Origin: Euonymus europaeus
Taxonomy: Eukaryota; Streptophyta; Magnoliopsida; Celastrales; Celastraceae
Reading direction: 5' to 3'
DNA: 64,000 nucleotides
Assembly: GCA_963580455.1 (NCBI GenBank)
Contig: OY756965.1
Location: 3,236,501 to 3,300,500, forward strand
Part shown: piece by piece, positions 11,901 to 23,823 of the stretch
Numbering within the stretch: the stretch's first letter is position 1
How the letters are laid out: each line of letters opens with the position of its first letter
Notes under the pieces: model-generated
Seen by the model: only the letters and a program-made list of their open reading frames with translations
Told to the model about the DNA's origin: nothing
Databases searched by the model: none
Position numbers and translations under genes: made by a program

Positions 11901-13438
11901 CCTAAACATGTAGAGCTCATGCCTGGCGAACTCTGTACGTCTGGTGACACAACATTGCCTGCAATGTCACTTAAACCTGGGTCCCTTAGTTTAACAGTGG
12001 ATAAGCCCGTCGATGATGGATGGGGTGAACTCCAATTCACATATTTGCGAGCTTCAGCTATTATATTCACCTCTGGGTTCATAGCTACATGTTTGGATAA
12101 AGCAGGCTCCCTGTTAATCCTTCTTGTGAAGTCCTCTGGCAATTCTGATCCACTCAGCATATTAAGAGCAACTGGCTGTGGAACAGTTTAATGTTCAAAA
12201 CAAGGATCATCTTAGAACAACCATCTAATTAACCACGTTTTTTTGTGCAAACAAAAACTTTACTACTATAATCAGATCAATCCAACAAGTATGCTTAACT
12301 ATGTATGACCAAAGTGGAAGGGATTAGTATTTACTATTTAGTAGATATGCTCAGCATACATTTCATAAACCAGAAAATTTAACAGATACCTTACTGTGTC
12401 TGGCATATTACTTGACATGAAAAGAAACAAAAATAACTCAAGGGAAGCAAATGCAATATGTAACATATTTGCATCCTACGATTTTACGGTAATTGTATTA
12501 TGCTCTCAGCAAATGTAACTTTTCTTGCTGGGTTTGTTGAAAGCATGATCCTTTTTGTCCACCATTTGACTTTATTTTGCTCAAGATCAAAACATAAACA
12601 AAACTCTCTCTATAATTCAATTCAGTGCAAGGGACACTATGGTTTTAAAATTTTCACTCAAATGGACAAAATGCTAAACTGGGATGCAATCAAGTTGAAC
12701 AAATTATAAGAACGGGAAAATATCAAAAATAAAGTAAATTACCTTATCTTGCTGACCAGGTGAAACTCTAGTTGGTTTCAAAGAAAAAGAGTGTGAAGAT
12801 TGTGGTAAATGAGCAGAAAAGTCATCATCGTCATCATCAGTAAATGCGGCAATCTCACTTCCATCGTCAATCACTTCTTTTCTCACTTCCGAAACAGATT
12901 CACTCTCATCTTTGTCCAGTGATGCTTCTTTCGACAAGCTGCTCTTTGGTGATGAGCAGGAGCCATCTCTGTCAAACGACTGAATGGTGATATAAAGAAC
13001 TGGTTGTTGCACTGCATTCCTAGTACTCTTCTTGACATTGATCGGAGCACCAAAGCTTAAGCTTTCTGTGATAACTCCATGATGTGCAAGATTTATAACA
13101 GCTGATCCCAAGAGTTGACCTCTCACTGCCTTCTCCTTTCGAATTTCATACAGGTAAAACTCTAAGTTGTTCTTCTGGAAACCACCTCCTTTTCTTGATG
13201 ATTCCGGAGAAAGCATAACAGGAAGCCTAAAAGACTCAGCAAATTCAACTTTCCCATCGATGACATTGGCAGTTAAGTAACCAGAACTCGGATCAATATT
13301 TTGCCAATGAAGCACCACAGATTGAATAGACCTCAAAGATTGTGATGGAGGCCAAGGCTTAATCTCCTCGACATGAACAAGGTAATCAAGCTGCACTGGA
13401 AGGCCCTTTCGATTCTTCGATCTTAACCCAAGAACCAT
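8960..13438 (-). CDS. NT-C2 (EEIG1/EHBP1-type) and dilute-like protein, 999 aa
   Basis: Eight exons, all with GT-AG borders: 13438-12743, 12175-11175, 10922-10640, 10521-10315, 10094-9921, 9756-9562, 9484-9371, 9289-8960. They total 3000 nt with phase preserved at every junction. The start at 13438 (MVLGLRSKNRKG) is the family start. Residues 1 to about 150 form an NT-C2 domain, a lipid/membrane-binding C2 variant (LDYLVHVEEIKPWPPSQ, LVLHWQN-like, NLEFYLYEIRKEK, GSAVINLAHHG). An acidic run (residues about 209-215) and a long disordered middle follow. The C-terminal half has EAWIFSRIIESVWWQ, TPHMQS, LCPVRASGHGCGCLPLLARL and LLNALSDLMMLP, the region plant databases compare to the myosin dilute domain. 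Probably a membrane-associated trafficking or organelle-positioning factor; this is inference from the domains. Close in layout to Arabidopsis NT-C2 family members such as At2g42320. A 5' non-coding exon probably lies upstream (13440-14350). Confidence 0.9.
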
Positions 13439-13439
13439 A

Positions 13440-14400
13440 CTTGCTGGCTTTGGTATTTATTGATGAGGCCAATCACAATATCAATCTATATTCAGGAACT
13501 TTCTACACCAAGTAAAGCCAATACAGACTAGATCAGAACTCTAAATCACATACATTAAATAGACACATAAAACTCTAAGCATTGTACAGAAATGAGTTAA
13601 TTTTAGATACCAAAAACAAAAAGAACATAAAAAACAAATGCAGAAAATCTATCAAGAGAAATATACAAAAAAGGTTAGAGAGAACATGGACAGGTCTTCA
13701 CTCTTCACATAAAATTTACTAATAAATTTGGCATGACACGCCCTTCCATGCACTGGGATTGTTTATATTAAATTCAATACAAATAACAAATTAAAGAGGG
13801 GAATAGAAGAAAAGAAGCAAGCACTCAAAATAGGAGTATCACGATCACCTAACCCAATCATACTTTGTACAGAAAATACATAGAAAGAGTACCCAATAAT
13901 GTTTTAGACAAATAAATAAATCATAATAAATAACAAATGGAGAAAAACCCAGTTCATTGGAGGAATTACACAACCAATGCAGAGAGAATTTTTTTTGGTA
14001 AAAAACGAAAGCCGATTTCAATTAATACAAAGTAACACAGGCCGACTGATCAAAACCATCATCATCATCACAGAATCAAAGCAAGAAATCTAAGAGAATG
14101 AAGAAAAAGACAAACAACCCACCCACCACATCATTCAACACCAGATCCGGATAATCGCCACCAAAACAGCAATGTAATCCAACCCAGAAGCCCTGGCATC
14201 AACACAAATTCAAATTATGTGAGAAGAAGTGAAGATTGACAGGGAATAATGAAATGCAAACGTGGACTTTAAATGAACCACCTGGAGCTGAGACAATAGA
14301 GGAGGAAAGGAATATGTAGCAGAAGAGAGTTAATACTGCATTGTCAGAGGTTGATATTCTATCTTTTCTCAATTTGGTTTTTAGGTGTGAAAAAAAACGC
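13440..14400 (-). promoter_or_regulatory. Probable 5' leader, leader intron and promoter of the NT-C2 gene
   Basis: No coding frame. The ATG at 13438 is preceded on the minus strand by a plausible acceptor (GCCAGCAAGT), so the leader is probably spliced. 14030-14160 contains CA/TC-rich sequence compatible with an untranslated exon. I could not place a transcription start with confidence. Confidence 0.4.
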
Positions 14401-14475
14401 CTACAGAAGAATTGAAAGTTGAAATTGAAATGTCAAGCAAGGTCACAAAAAACATGAACTTGGGAAAGTAAGGCC

Positions 14476-14746
14476 TGCTTCAAGAAGGGCTGGAAGGAGT
14501 TCACCAATAAGTGAATATTTCCGAATTTTTGTTTGTCGTAAACATTTCAAGATGTTTGGAGAGATTTACGAACCTCTTTCAACACCTATTTTTTCAACCC
14601 TTCAAAATGAGGGGTTGAGATGTGTTCATTCACAAAAATACCTTCCAGCTTCTCTTAATATCAAGCAATGGTTCACTTTTATGAACCTCTCACAACTCAA
14701 CATCTTCCAACCCTCTCAACCCTCATGTCAAGCATAGCATGAAGGA
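14476..14746 (+). repeat. Dispersed repeat with internal CCTCTCAACC modules (copy 1)
   Basis: Related to 40468-40855 in the same orientation. Both contain a run of short modules alternating TTCACGAACCTCTCTCAACA-like and CCCTTAAAATGAGAGGTTGAG-like sequence, and both end in CATGT(T/C)AAGC(C/A)TAGC. Copy 1 has about one fewer module. Probably a MITE family; ends and target duplication were not resolved. Confidence 0.5.
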
Positions 14747-14802
14747 ATAAACTTTTTTGAGCGAAAGTTTTTTGTTTGTGTGCTCAGGCATATATATGTA
14801 TA

Positions 14803-14835
14803 CTAGATATTTGTCCCGCGCTTTGCACGGTATTA
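14803..14835 (-). mobile_element. Helitron 3' terminus
   Basis: On the minus strand a GC-rich hairpin (CCGTGCAAAGCGCGGG) is followed by ACAAATAT and CTAG, then T. This is the layout of a Helitron 3' end: hairpin, about 8-12 nt, CTRR, insertion before T. The element body would extend to higher coordinates; I could not identify its 5' TC end. Compare the complete copy at 60760-62909. Confidence 0.65.
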
Positions 14836-15309
14836 ATAGAGTGTGTGATTTAAATTAATTAATTTATAGTGCGTAAGTTATATAATCAATATTGACCTAA
14901 TTAACATAGATTTCATATTTTAAAAATCGATAATAAATAAATTACATGTTGTTTATTTTCGTTTATTAGGTGTATACGTGAAATCAAATCAAAGAGATTG
15001 ATAGGTGAACACAAATAATTATGAATCAATATGATATCTTAACTAATGTTCATGTATATTAGATCAAAGGATTTGCTATTGACACTCTATCTTTCGCTTG
15101 TTTCGTCCACTGAAGATAGTCTCTAACTCACATGTTTCATCGTGTTAGGCCTATATAAAATAAAATACACATATGAACTTAACACGAGTGTAATCATTTC
15201 GTAAAAGAAATGAAAAATAAATTGAGGAAGATGAACTTGATTGCTAATTAGGAACCGTCTTGTATACATATAGTCATGAGAAAAATGTACGTAGAGTCGT
15301 TCAGTCATA

Positions 15310-15492
15310 CCAGTTATAAGCGTATGTGACTCTTAGAGTTTTGAATATTGAATCTCAATTATTTATTTATTGTTAATTAAACATGGCAACCATGAATTGA
15401 ATTGTAAAATATTTATGTGCTCGTGGCTCTTAAAGTTTTAATATTGCAACTTAATTATTATTTTATTTTTTACTAAATGTGGTAACCATACT
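15310..15492 (+). repeat. Degenerate tandem duplication, about 100-bp unit, two copies
   Basis: Two similar segments, 15322-15392 and 15420-15492. Each runs GACTCTTAGAGTTTTGAATATT-like sequence through an AT-rich middle to AAA(C/T)(A/G)TGG(C/T)AACCAT. They lie within the presumed Helitron body. Confidence 0.6.
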
Positions 15493-15526
15493 ATGTGGAT
15501 GGTTGTGGTGCATTCGTGAGGCCTTA

Positions 15527-15529
<3 letters not shown>

Positions 15530-15565
<36 letters not shown>
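15530..15565. repeat. (TA)n microsatellite
   Basis: About 18 consecutive TA dinucleotides. A shorter TA run lies at 16166-16188. Confidence 0.9.
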
Positions 15566-15567
<2 letters not shown>

Positions 15568-16219
15568 CTTTATTTTAATATTACTTGATAATTAAAAATT
15601 AAGGAACTGGATTTGAATTTTTCCTTTTATATTTGAACATTTGAAAAATGGGATAAATATTAGTTTTAGGTATTTGTATCTTATGGGAATTGATAAGAAG
15701 TAGAAGAGATATAAAACCTTAGCAAGTAAGGTTGAGAAAATGTCGATTTTTTTTATGAAGATTCTTTGTTATGTGAAAACCATAAATCTGTGAATATTTT
15801 GTTTTAAGCTCCATAAGCGATATTTAATGATACACTACAATATGCATTTATCAAGGGATAATCCCAAATGGGTGGCGCTGTAATTAGCTGCGATTACCAT
15901 TTAAGTCTCCTCAAATCATATTTTCTTTTTTTTTTCTTTTTTTTTGTGTGTTAGTAGGATCTAGAGATTATGATTTAGTGTTCAAATATTAAAATTTAAG
16001 TATGATTTGTTTAGGATTTAAAATTTGAAATTTGAAAATTAGATTGTGATTTAGAGTCTGAAATAATTTTTTATCTTCAAAATCAACTACTCCCTTCTTT
16101 CCTAAATAACGGTTGTTTAAAAACTTGTTTTAGTTTTAAAATATCCAACGTTTTATCCAAAGCATAATATATATATATATATATATATCCAAATTTTACC
16201 CTTATTCTCATTTTTTCAC
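15566..16219. other. AT-rich intergenic sequence
   Basis: No coding potential or resolved element. It includes a poly-T-rich stretch at 15925-15945 and a short TA run at 16166-16188. It may still be interior Helitron sequence. Confidence 0.35.
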
Positions 16220-16233
16220 TAAAAATTTAATTA

Positions 16234-16448
16234 TTATTTTTTTATACCAAGGAGAGGGAATACCCAACACAAATACGGAGGCGTAATGGTCTGATAGGCT
16301 ACACAAAGGGATGTAATCTTCTCCCTTTTACAACTTTCACCATAATAGTGATAAATCTGACTCAAATTGGTAGAAGAGGAAACTCGAACATAAGACCTCC
16401 CACCCTACACAGTAGGAAGACCAACCAGGCTACCACCTGTTGGTTCAT
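16234..16448 (-). mobile_element. tRNA-derived SINE (215 bp) with 14-bp target duplication
   Basis: Read on the minus strand the head has a box-A-like GGTAGCCTGGTTGG and, about 30 nt later, a box-B-like TGTTCGAGTTTCC, the internal RNA polymerase III promoter of tRNA-derived SINEs. The body follows and ends in an A/T-rich tail near 16234. It is flanked by direct repeats TAAAAATTTAATTA (16220-16233) and TAAAAACTTAATTA (16449-16462), identical at 13 of 14 positions. That is the long duplication made by LINE-driven insertion. Confidence 0.82.
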
Positions 16449-16789
16449 TAAAAACTTAATTACTGCTTACATTAATTGGTTTTTCATCCTTTTAAAATAA
16501 AGTGTGCACCATACGAATTGGTAAGCTAAGTCTTTTGATATTTCTTTCGCGTTAATAGAATATATGGTCATCCAAAGATTATTCATGTTTGATTTCGATC
16601 ACTTGTAAGGTTTATTATGTGATACTATGCTTGACCAATGGTAATCATCCAATTTAGAATAGTTGATATCCACATTAGGTTAGAATGCAGACTGGTTTTA
16701 AGCTGAAGATCAAACAAAATTGTCATGTAACCTCCATGTACCCTACATGAATACACAGTGATTCCAGGTAACCTACATGTACCCTATAT

Positions 16790-17475
16790 GAGCATCAGTT
16801 TTTGGAAACTTGCATCTTGGATTTTACGTGATTTATTTTTTTTGTGTTAATTGGTAACGGATTTTAATTAATTAATTGATTGATTGAAATCAAATCAAAT
16901 TGTTTTTAGGAATGATTATCTCTCCTTATTAAGATTTATCTCTTTCTTATTTTTAGAGATAATCATCTCCTTAAATTAAGGAAGTATTTTCTTATCTTTT
17001 ATGGTCTTTGATTCCAAGATGAGAATATAATCTTTTTTCTAATTTCGTGGATCGCATATCTTTTAGGTCATCATCTAGGGTTTTCTTGGTTCCTACACAT
17101 GTTATATATATTATTTTTAGTAACCAAACTATCCTAGGTCTTTTACTCGCATATTGTTGGACCGCAAATTATTTTTGAGCGAGTTTTTGTTTTTGATAAA
17201 ATTCATGCATTCTTGCATTATACTTCGAGGACATTCTTGTATGTTCTTCGAGCTTGAAGACTTCAGTTCTACTATAGAGTATCATGTGGAAGGATTTACT
17301 TGTGGTAGGGTGTATCGAGTGACTCGAGAAAGAAACTAGTGTATGTGATGTGGATCCTAGCTCTGAGAATATTCTTGTAACCCGTTTGAATAGTGGATTG
17401 TTTCAAGGTTGGTGGCTTTAGACACCCGAGGTTTTTCTTTGAATTGATTTTTCTTAGTAAATATTGTGTGTCGCA
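16790..17475 (+). repeat. Copia LTR fragment, second copy of the 3237-4850 family
   Basis: Aligns in opposite orientation with the two halves of the LTR at 3237-4850 over most of its length, from GCATCAGTTTTTGGAAAC at about 16792 to GTGTGTCGCAC near 17475. No primer-binding site or gag follows, so it is a truncated or solo remnant. It lacks the hAT insertion found in the other copy, showing the uninterrupted arrangement. Confidence 0.65.
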
Positions 17476-17499
17476 CTATTTGCTATTTAAGTGTCCATA

Positions 17500-18013
17500 T
17501 TTTGTCTACTTAAAGATTAAACATTTCAACTTGATAACCCAAGTTTTGAATTTGTGTCAGTTTAATCATTTGTTCGGGTTTTTTCAAATCTAGGCAGCAA
17601 AAAATGCAGACTTGGCAATTTGACTGTCAACCTGTATTTACACATGGAAATACAAATATTAACAATTGGGTGTATGACACCTATCCTTTCCTTTAACGTT
17701 TGTCTCACAATCCTCACACAAACGGAGGTTCACCTGTAAGGGCAACTTTTTGATTCAGCCATGAGGAAGGGGAAGATGGGTTAGGGTTTAATTGAATTTT
17801 CACTTTTGGGGAGGACATGTGTCATACACCAATTTCTCCATATTTTAATTTTTTAATAAATAAATTTGCTTATTTTATTTTATACCTAGATAAGCCACCT
17901 CACATACGATCAAATTGTTTCATCTGTTTTTTTTTCCTTCTTGGATTTGAATGATCAAACTGACAAAAATTCAAAATTTGGATCATCAAGTTGAAACGTT
18001 TGATTTTTGGGTG
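17500..18013. mobile_element. Short inverted-repeat DNA transposon (about 0.5 kb)
   Basis: The left end (about 17500-17595) and the reverse complement of the right end (about 17925-18013) match over some 85 bp, for example CATTTCAACTTGATAACCC against CGTTTCAACTTGATGATCC and TTTTGAATTTGTGTCAGTTT against its partner. Terminal repeats this long suggest a Mutator-like MITE. The exact borders and target duplication were not found. The interior has no coding capacity. Confidence 0.6.
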
Positions 18014-18195
18014 ACCTCATGTTATATTAACTCTATTCCTTTTCTTTCCAATATAGAAGATTGTGAGAAATGGGGGAGATAGAATATTGATTAATAAGGG
18101 TATTTCAATCTGATACATTTATTTTTTTACTAATATTATGGTTATTTAATAACTTTCTTAATTATTATGTCAAAACCTTAAACGACTGTTATTTA

Positions 18196-18588
18196 GGGTG
18201 TGTTTATATTGAGGGAAGATAATAGAAGAAAGGGGGAGGAAAACTTATTAAAAGAAGAGAAGGAAAATATATAATATTTTTTCCTTCCTTTGTTTGAATA
18301 TGTTAAAAAAATAAAAGAATTAATTAGTCATTTCCCTTGTTTGGATAGTCATCATAAGAGAAAATAAAGGAAAAAATGGTTTAATTTACTAATTTATCCT
18401 TATTTTTAGGTTAAAATATTATGTATAAGGCCAAATAAAACTTTCACTTATAAATAACTCAATTCTCTCTAATTCTCTCCAAATCTCTTACTTCATTTTT
18501 TTTATAACATATCCAAACAAGGAAAATAGAAGGAAAATCATTTTCCTTCTCTTCCCTCCCCTCCAAATCTCTCAATCCAAATACACTC
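18196..18588. mobile_element. PIF/Harbinger-type MITE (393 bp), TTA target duplication
   Basis: Ends read GGGTGTGTTTATATTGAG (left) and, reverse complemented, GAGTGTATTTGGATTGAG (right), matching at 14 of 18 positions. Flanking trinucleotides are TTA on both sides (18193-18195 and 18589-18591). Both features are typical of Tourist/Harbinger MITEs. The interior is GA-rich on the left and TTCC-rich on the right, extending the inverted repeat imperfectly. Confidence 0.8.
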
Positions 18589-18690
18589 TTAGGAATGGAG
18601 TGTGTATATGATAACATAAAAGATCACTTAAATATTCAATAATATTAAAAAAACTAAAAAATATATTAATTATTATGGGGAGTTTAGACA

Positions 18691-20319
18691 TGTTGTGTGT
18701 TTATTTCAAAAGCTTAAGGGCCTATTTGGTTTGTCATTTTCGTCCCATTTTCAGTTTTCATGAAAACTGAAAACTCGTTTGGTAATCTAATTTTCAACTC
18801 CTATTTTTGAAAACATCCCCAAAATACAACACAAAAAATGAAAATGATATTTTGTCGTTTTGAGTGTTTTCATCCAGAACACCCAAAACATGGAAAATGA
18901 TTAAAACAAAAAGCGGAGTCTGTATTTTATGAGAACTGCGCTCTGCTTCCCCTATTTCTTCCAGATCGGCGTCTTCTACCATCTAGGGCTCCCAATCCAT
19001 CCTTTGATTTGTGCGAGCGGCAGCGGGAAGTCAAGGTATGACTAGTTTTCAAAGATCCTAACATTTGTGTTCCAGATTCGTGTAAGATTAAACCCTTCTC
19101 GATTCTCTTTTACTGCAGGTTGAGGGCTGGTTCATCTTCCTCTAATATTCAACTCTTCTTCGACAATCAAAGGTGAGTGCTTCTTCTCTTTGTAAGATTA
19201 CCCTTTTTCTTCCAAATCGGGGTCTTTCTCTTGATTGATTTATTGGGTCGAATTTTCTGTGGTTGTCCATTGGCATTTTTGTGGTGTTCTTCATTTTTTT
19301 TTGGATGTCCATCTAAATTTTTTATGGTTGATTTTTTGTTTAGATTGTGGTTGTCCATATGGATTAGTGTATAACATTATTTGACTAATTTATGAACTCA
19401 TTTTTATAGTCAATTTGATAGGCGATTTTCCTTTCCTTGTTATAGGGTTTTGAAGTGGGTTAATTTATGGGAATTGGGTGGCCTTTTCTGGGTTTCTGAT
19501 ACCTATTTTTATAGAAAGAGAGGATTGTTATTTGCATTTTTGTTGTTGTGGCTACTGGAATTGATGACCCGGGATTGATTATCTCACGTTTACTCTCTGA
19601 CTTTACTAATTTCCTTTTGTTTGCAGTTGACGAGGCACTGTGCCATCCATACTTGGTTCCTCTTCATGATATCAATGAGTCCCTCAAAACTAAAAACTGA
19701 AATACAAATCAAACGCCCTCTAAGTTTCCCACATGGAAGAAATCTAAGCTTGTAATATGATTTATAAGTAAACCAATTACCATGCGCTTATAAGCAACAA
19801 GTCATAGTAGTGGGCTCGCGTGGATAAAGGGCTAAGTCAAATGGCCCAAACCAAAGAGAAATGGGAGGATTTGCGCCCCCTTGCGAGCATGATACAAGCT
19901 TGGGCTTAAGCCTAATTTTTGCTTCTTACTTCCAGAATTTATTTTAATTTTGTGAACAAGTCTCGGCTTACATATGAAGACCTATTCTTACGCCATTGTG
20001 AACCAACTCATCTCCACGTTCAAAATGTTGATTGTTCCACTATCTCCTCAACTCGCCCCAGATATCTCTCTCAACCAGTTACAACTCTTCTAATATAAAT
20101 ACACAGCCTCACATCAATTCTAGATATACTGAATGCCTTCCTTCTCTCTGTCCCTCACGCTATTGCAAATTCTCTATTGTTCCGCTGCCCAAATTATATT
20201 TTGGAAGAGTCTGTTTGATCCTGGAGGATAACCCGTACCCTAGAAATATCCTCAAGGACAGTGACACCCATGCCTCAGACTTTCTCACAGTTTCACTTGC
20301 CTATATTATATTGCTAACA
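18691..20319 (+). repeat. Left LTR of copia element, containing a Harbinger derivative
   Basis: Starts TGTTGTGTGTTTATTTC at 18691, identical to the right LTR start at 23824. After the 1003-bp insertion it continues CACATGGAAGAAATCTAAG and aligns with the right LTR to the CACAGCCTCACATCA block near 20111. The 3' limit is set tentatively at TAACA (20319) just ahead of gag, because the right LTR is truncated before that point. A TATA-like sequence is near 20092-20100. Confidence 0.75.
18718..19720 (+). mobile_element. PIF/Harbinger derivative (1003 bp) inserted in the LTR
   Basis: Flanked by TAA on both sides (18715-18717 and 19721-19723). Ends are GGGCCTATTTGGTTTG and, reverse complemented, GAGGGCGTTTGATTTG. 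The right LTR of the same copia element has the uninterrupted site GCTTAAGTG with a single TAA, which proves the insertion. The interior (about 18900-19620) looks like a spliced 5' leader (acceptors such as TTTTACTGCAG, a donor AAAGGTGAGT) but no transposase frame survives. It is probably an internally deleted autonomous element. Confidence 0.85.
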
Positions 20320-20333
20320 ATCTCAAGGATATC

Positions 20334-23258
20334 ATGGCCACCACTGCGAACAACGATGCTCCCACTGTCACTGTTGCTAGAAATACTATTTATGTCACTG
20401 TTGCACCGCTTGCTACCACTCAACAGCCACCTACTACTGCTACAACAGTCATTCCATACACCAAGCCCTTCCCTGACATATCAAAAATTGAAGTATTCAA
20501 GGGTGACAACTTCAAAAGATGGAGGGTGCGAGTCTTCAACACTTTTGACATGCACCATGTTACTTGGGTTCTAACAAATATCAAACCGGAGCCCATAACT
20601 GAAGAATGAACTGATGCTAATAAGGTATGTAGTAGTCACACCATTTTGAGTTGTCTTTCAAATGACCTCTTTGATGTCTACTGTAGCTACAAAGAAGCAA
20701 AGGAAATTTGGGATTCTATGATCCCTAAATACATTGTCGAAGACGTTGGGAAACAGAAATTCGTGATAGACAACTTCTACAAATGGGAGATGACGGATGA
20801 TAAAGACATGAAGTCGTAAATCAATGAGTACCACAAGTTGATACAAGACTTGAAGGCTGGAAAAATTATTCTTCCTGAAGAACTCCTTGCTAGAGTATTG
20901 ATCGAGAAGTTTCCCGAGTCTTGGAGCAACTACAAACAACAATTGAAGCATAAACAAAAACGGCTGTCCCTTGAAGATCTCATCACCCACATCACAATTG
21001 AAGAAACTCATAGAAAGGAAGTGAAAAGTGTCAAAGCTGAGAAATGGCGTCAAAAGCAAATTTGGTGCAAGCCAAAAATCATCAAAAGAGTTACAAAAAT
21101 AAGCCTCGTGATTATAAACCCAAGGTGAATAACCCCTCTTTTAAACCAAAAGGTACCTTTTTTTTGTGGAAAACCTGGGCATCATGCTCCTCAATGTCGA
21201 AAAGAGAGTGAGAAATAATAATCCTCCTAAGCCAAGTGCAAACTTGGTTGAAGGAGATGAAGTCATTGCTGCGGTTATTTCTCAAGCCTAATTGGTGGCT
21301 AATAACAAAGATTCAGTGATAGATTTTGGAGCTACTAAGCACATATGTGCTAGTAAATATGCATTTTCTTTATATACTCCCGTTAAGGATGAGAATGAGA
21401 TAGTCTACCTTGGAGATTCTACAATTGCTCAAGTTCTAAGGAAAGGCAAGGTTCAATTGAAACTAACTTCTGGAAAAATCTTGGCATTAAATGATGTACT
21501 CCATGTTCCAAACATAAGAGCAAATTTGGTTTCTATGAGCCTGTTGGGCAAAGTGAGGGTTAAAGTGTCATTTGAATTTGACAAGATTATAATGACCAAT
21601 GTTCTCAGTGTTTGTAACAAAAATGGTGCATCTTATTATTCTTACTTGATTGATTCTATTGATTTATGGCATGCTAGATTAGGACATACAAATTTAGGAT
21701 ATATTAAGAAATGCAAACACTTGGTTTAATATCTCATTTTTCAACTTGTATGAATAAGTGTGAAATATGTGCTGAAACTAAATCCACTAAAAAACCATGT
21801 CCATCTGTGAATAGAGAAAATGAGTTGTTAAACTTAATTCATACGGATTTGGGAGATTTGAAATAAAATATGACTAGAGGTAGTAATAAATATTATATAA
21901 CCTTTATTGATGATTATTCTAGATATGCTAAAGTATATTTGCTTAGGAATAAAGATGATGTTTTTGATGTGTTTTTGCTCATGTTACAATAATTTCTTCA
22001 ATTTGTATTTTAATAGCTTTGGCATCAATTTATAATCTCGTTATTCATCAAATTGATGTTAAAACAACATTTTTAAATGGTGATTTAGACAAAGAGGTTT
22101 ACATGGTGCAACCTGAAGTTTTGTTATATATGGCCAAGAAAATAAAGTTTGTAAGTTGAAAAAAATCTTTGTATGGCCTAAAACAAGCACCGAAACAGTG
22201 GCATGAGAAATTTGATCAAGTAATCTTGAGTGATGGATTTTCATCTATTGGTGTTGCTAAATGTGTTTATGCTAAAGTGGTTAACCATGAATGTGTCATC
22301 ATTACTCTTTATGTGGATGATATGCTTATATTTGGCACTAATCTTGAAATAGTACATATTGCTAAAGGTTACTTAGCTTCACATTTTGATATGAAAGACA
22401 TGAGTGAAGAAAATATGATATTGGGTGTTAAAATCATAAGGAGAAATGATGGTATAATGTTGTCACAAGAACAATATATCCACAAACTTCTAAAGAAGTT
22501 TGAAAATTTTGAGGTGACACTTGTGAGTACTTTTTATGATAGTAACACTCAATTAAAGAAAAATCATGGTGATCCCATTACTCTCAAATGATTTGGAATC
22601 TGTTGCATCTTATGAATTTTTATGAACCTGATATTGCATATGCAATGTATAGATTTAGTAGATACACTCAAAATCCAATTCTGAGCATTAGTCTACATTA
22701 AATAGACTAATGAAATATTTGAGAGGTACCATGAATTATGGTATTCTCTATAGTGGATTTTCCTTTGTATTAGAAGGATACAATGATGCTAGCTGGATCT
22801 CAAATTCAGATGAGACAAAATCCACTAGTGGTTACATCTCCACTATTGGTGGAGGTGCAATAACTTGGAAATCAGTCAAGTAGTCCATTATTGCTAGATC
22901 AACTATGAAATCAAAGTTTATAGCTATAGAGTTGGCTGGTGGTGAAGCTGAGTAGTTAAAAAATCTCTTGGCATAAATACCATTGGGTGTGAAACCAACA
23001 CCATTTGTGTCCATGCATTGTGATAATCAATCTGCAATAGCAATTGCAAAGAATAAGTCTTTTAATGGAAAGAGTAGACATATTCATCTAAGACATGAAG
23101 TGGTAAAACAACTGTTAAAAGATGAAATAATATCCATTGATTATGTGATGTCGGAGTTGAATTTGGCCGACCCTTTGACTAAAACCCTAAGGGAGGAAGA
23201 TGATCTTGGAAACATTGAGGGGAATAGGACTAAAGTCAACTTGAGACATCAACAATGA
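20334..23258 (+). pseudogene. Decayed copia gag-pol
   Basis: Gag starts at ATG 20334 (MATTANNDAP) with a UBN2-type core (KEAKEIWDSMIPKY, SLEDLITHITIEE). A stop (TGA) falls at 20607 and more follow, including 20817. The protease segment (21292 on) has VIDFGATKHIC, where DSG is normal, so Ser is replaced by Phe next to the catalytic Asp. GAG-pre-integrase ([20 protein letters not shown]) and the integrase start (FIDDYSRYAKVYLL) follow. Then a deletion near 21990 jumps directly into reverse transcriptase (IHQIDVKTTFLNGDLDKEVY, SLYGLKQAPKQWHEKF, LYVDDMLIFG). RNase H runs 22740-23258 with stops (GYISTIGGGAITWKSVK, SRHIHLRHE, LADPLTKTL). It cannot move on its own. Confidence 0.92.
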
Positions 23259-23823
23259 TGGTAACCTAACCTATGTGATTAGAGATCCCCTGAAGTAAGT
23301 TCAATAGGTAATAACAGGTCATTTTCGATCATGTGACACTACTAAAATTGAAAGCCCATCCTATGGTATGTGATTAGTGTTAAACTGCTATTTAATTGAG
23401 GTTGAGCTAAGCTCTTAATGAATTTCATAGCCCTTTATGGGTGATGTATTAAAGGTAGTATACACTTGATGAAATTCAATTATATGAGTGTGAATTGGGG
23501 CCGCTTCTATGAGATTTTGGCAGAATCTCTAGAGCACTCATGAACTTCCAGGCACATGCATGGCCTCTTAGCGCAAAAATGCGATGAACAACATGAATTG
23601 TGGGGGGGTGTAATGTGATTGATAAGGTCTCTAACTTACAATAAAAGATCTTTGGTTCAAAAAATTATTAGTTTTACCAAGTCCTTGTGAGTTATACCTT
23701 ATTTATTCTAGAACTAGTTCAATGTTTCAAACAACTAGTTTCGAGGCATTTACATCTATGATAATAAATCCAATAGTAGCATAATCTTCTCCTTTCCAAA
23801 AGCTTTTGAAATATGTGAGGGAT

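Noticed and set aside
16380..16448. tRNA gene on the minus strand
   Set aside because: Box A and B resemble a tRNA, but no cloverleaf or acceptor stem forms and the unit has a SINE body and target duplication.
23604..23640. TGTAATGTGATTG after a G-run as the right LTR start
   Set aside because: That sequence is not found at the left LTR, whereas TGTTGTGTGTTT is shared exactly from its first base.
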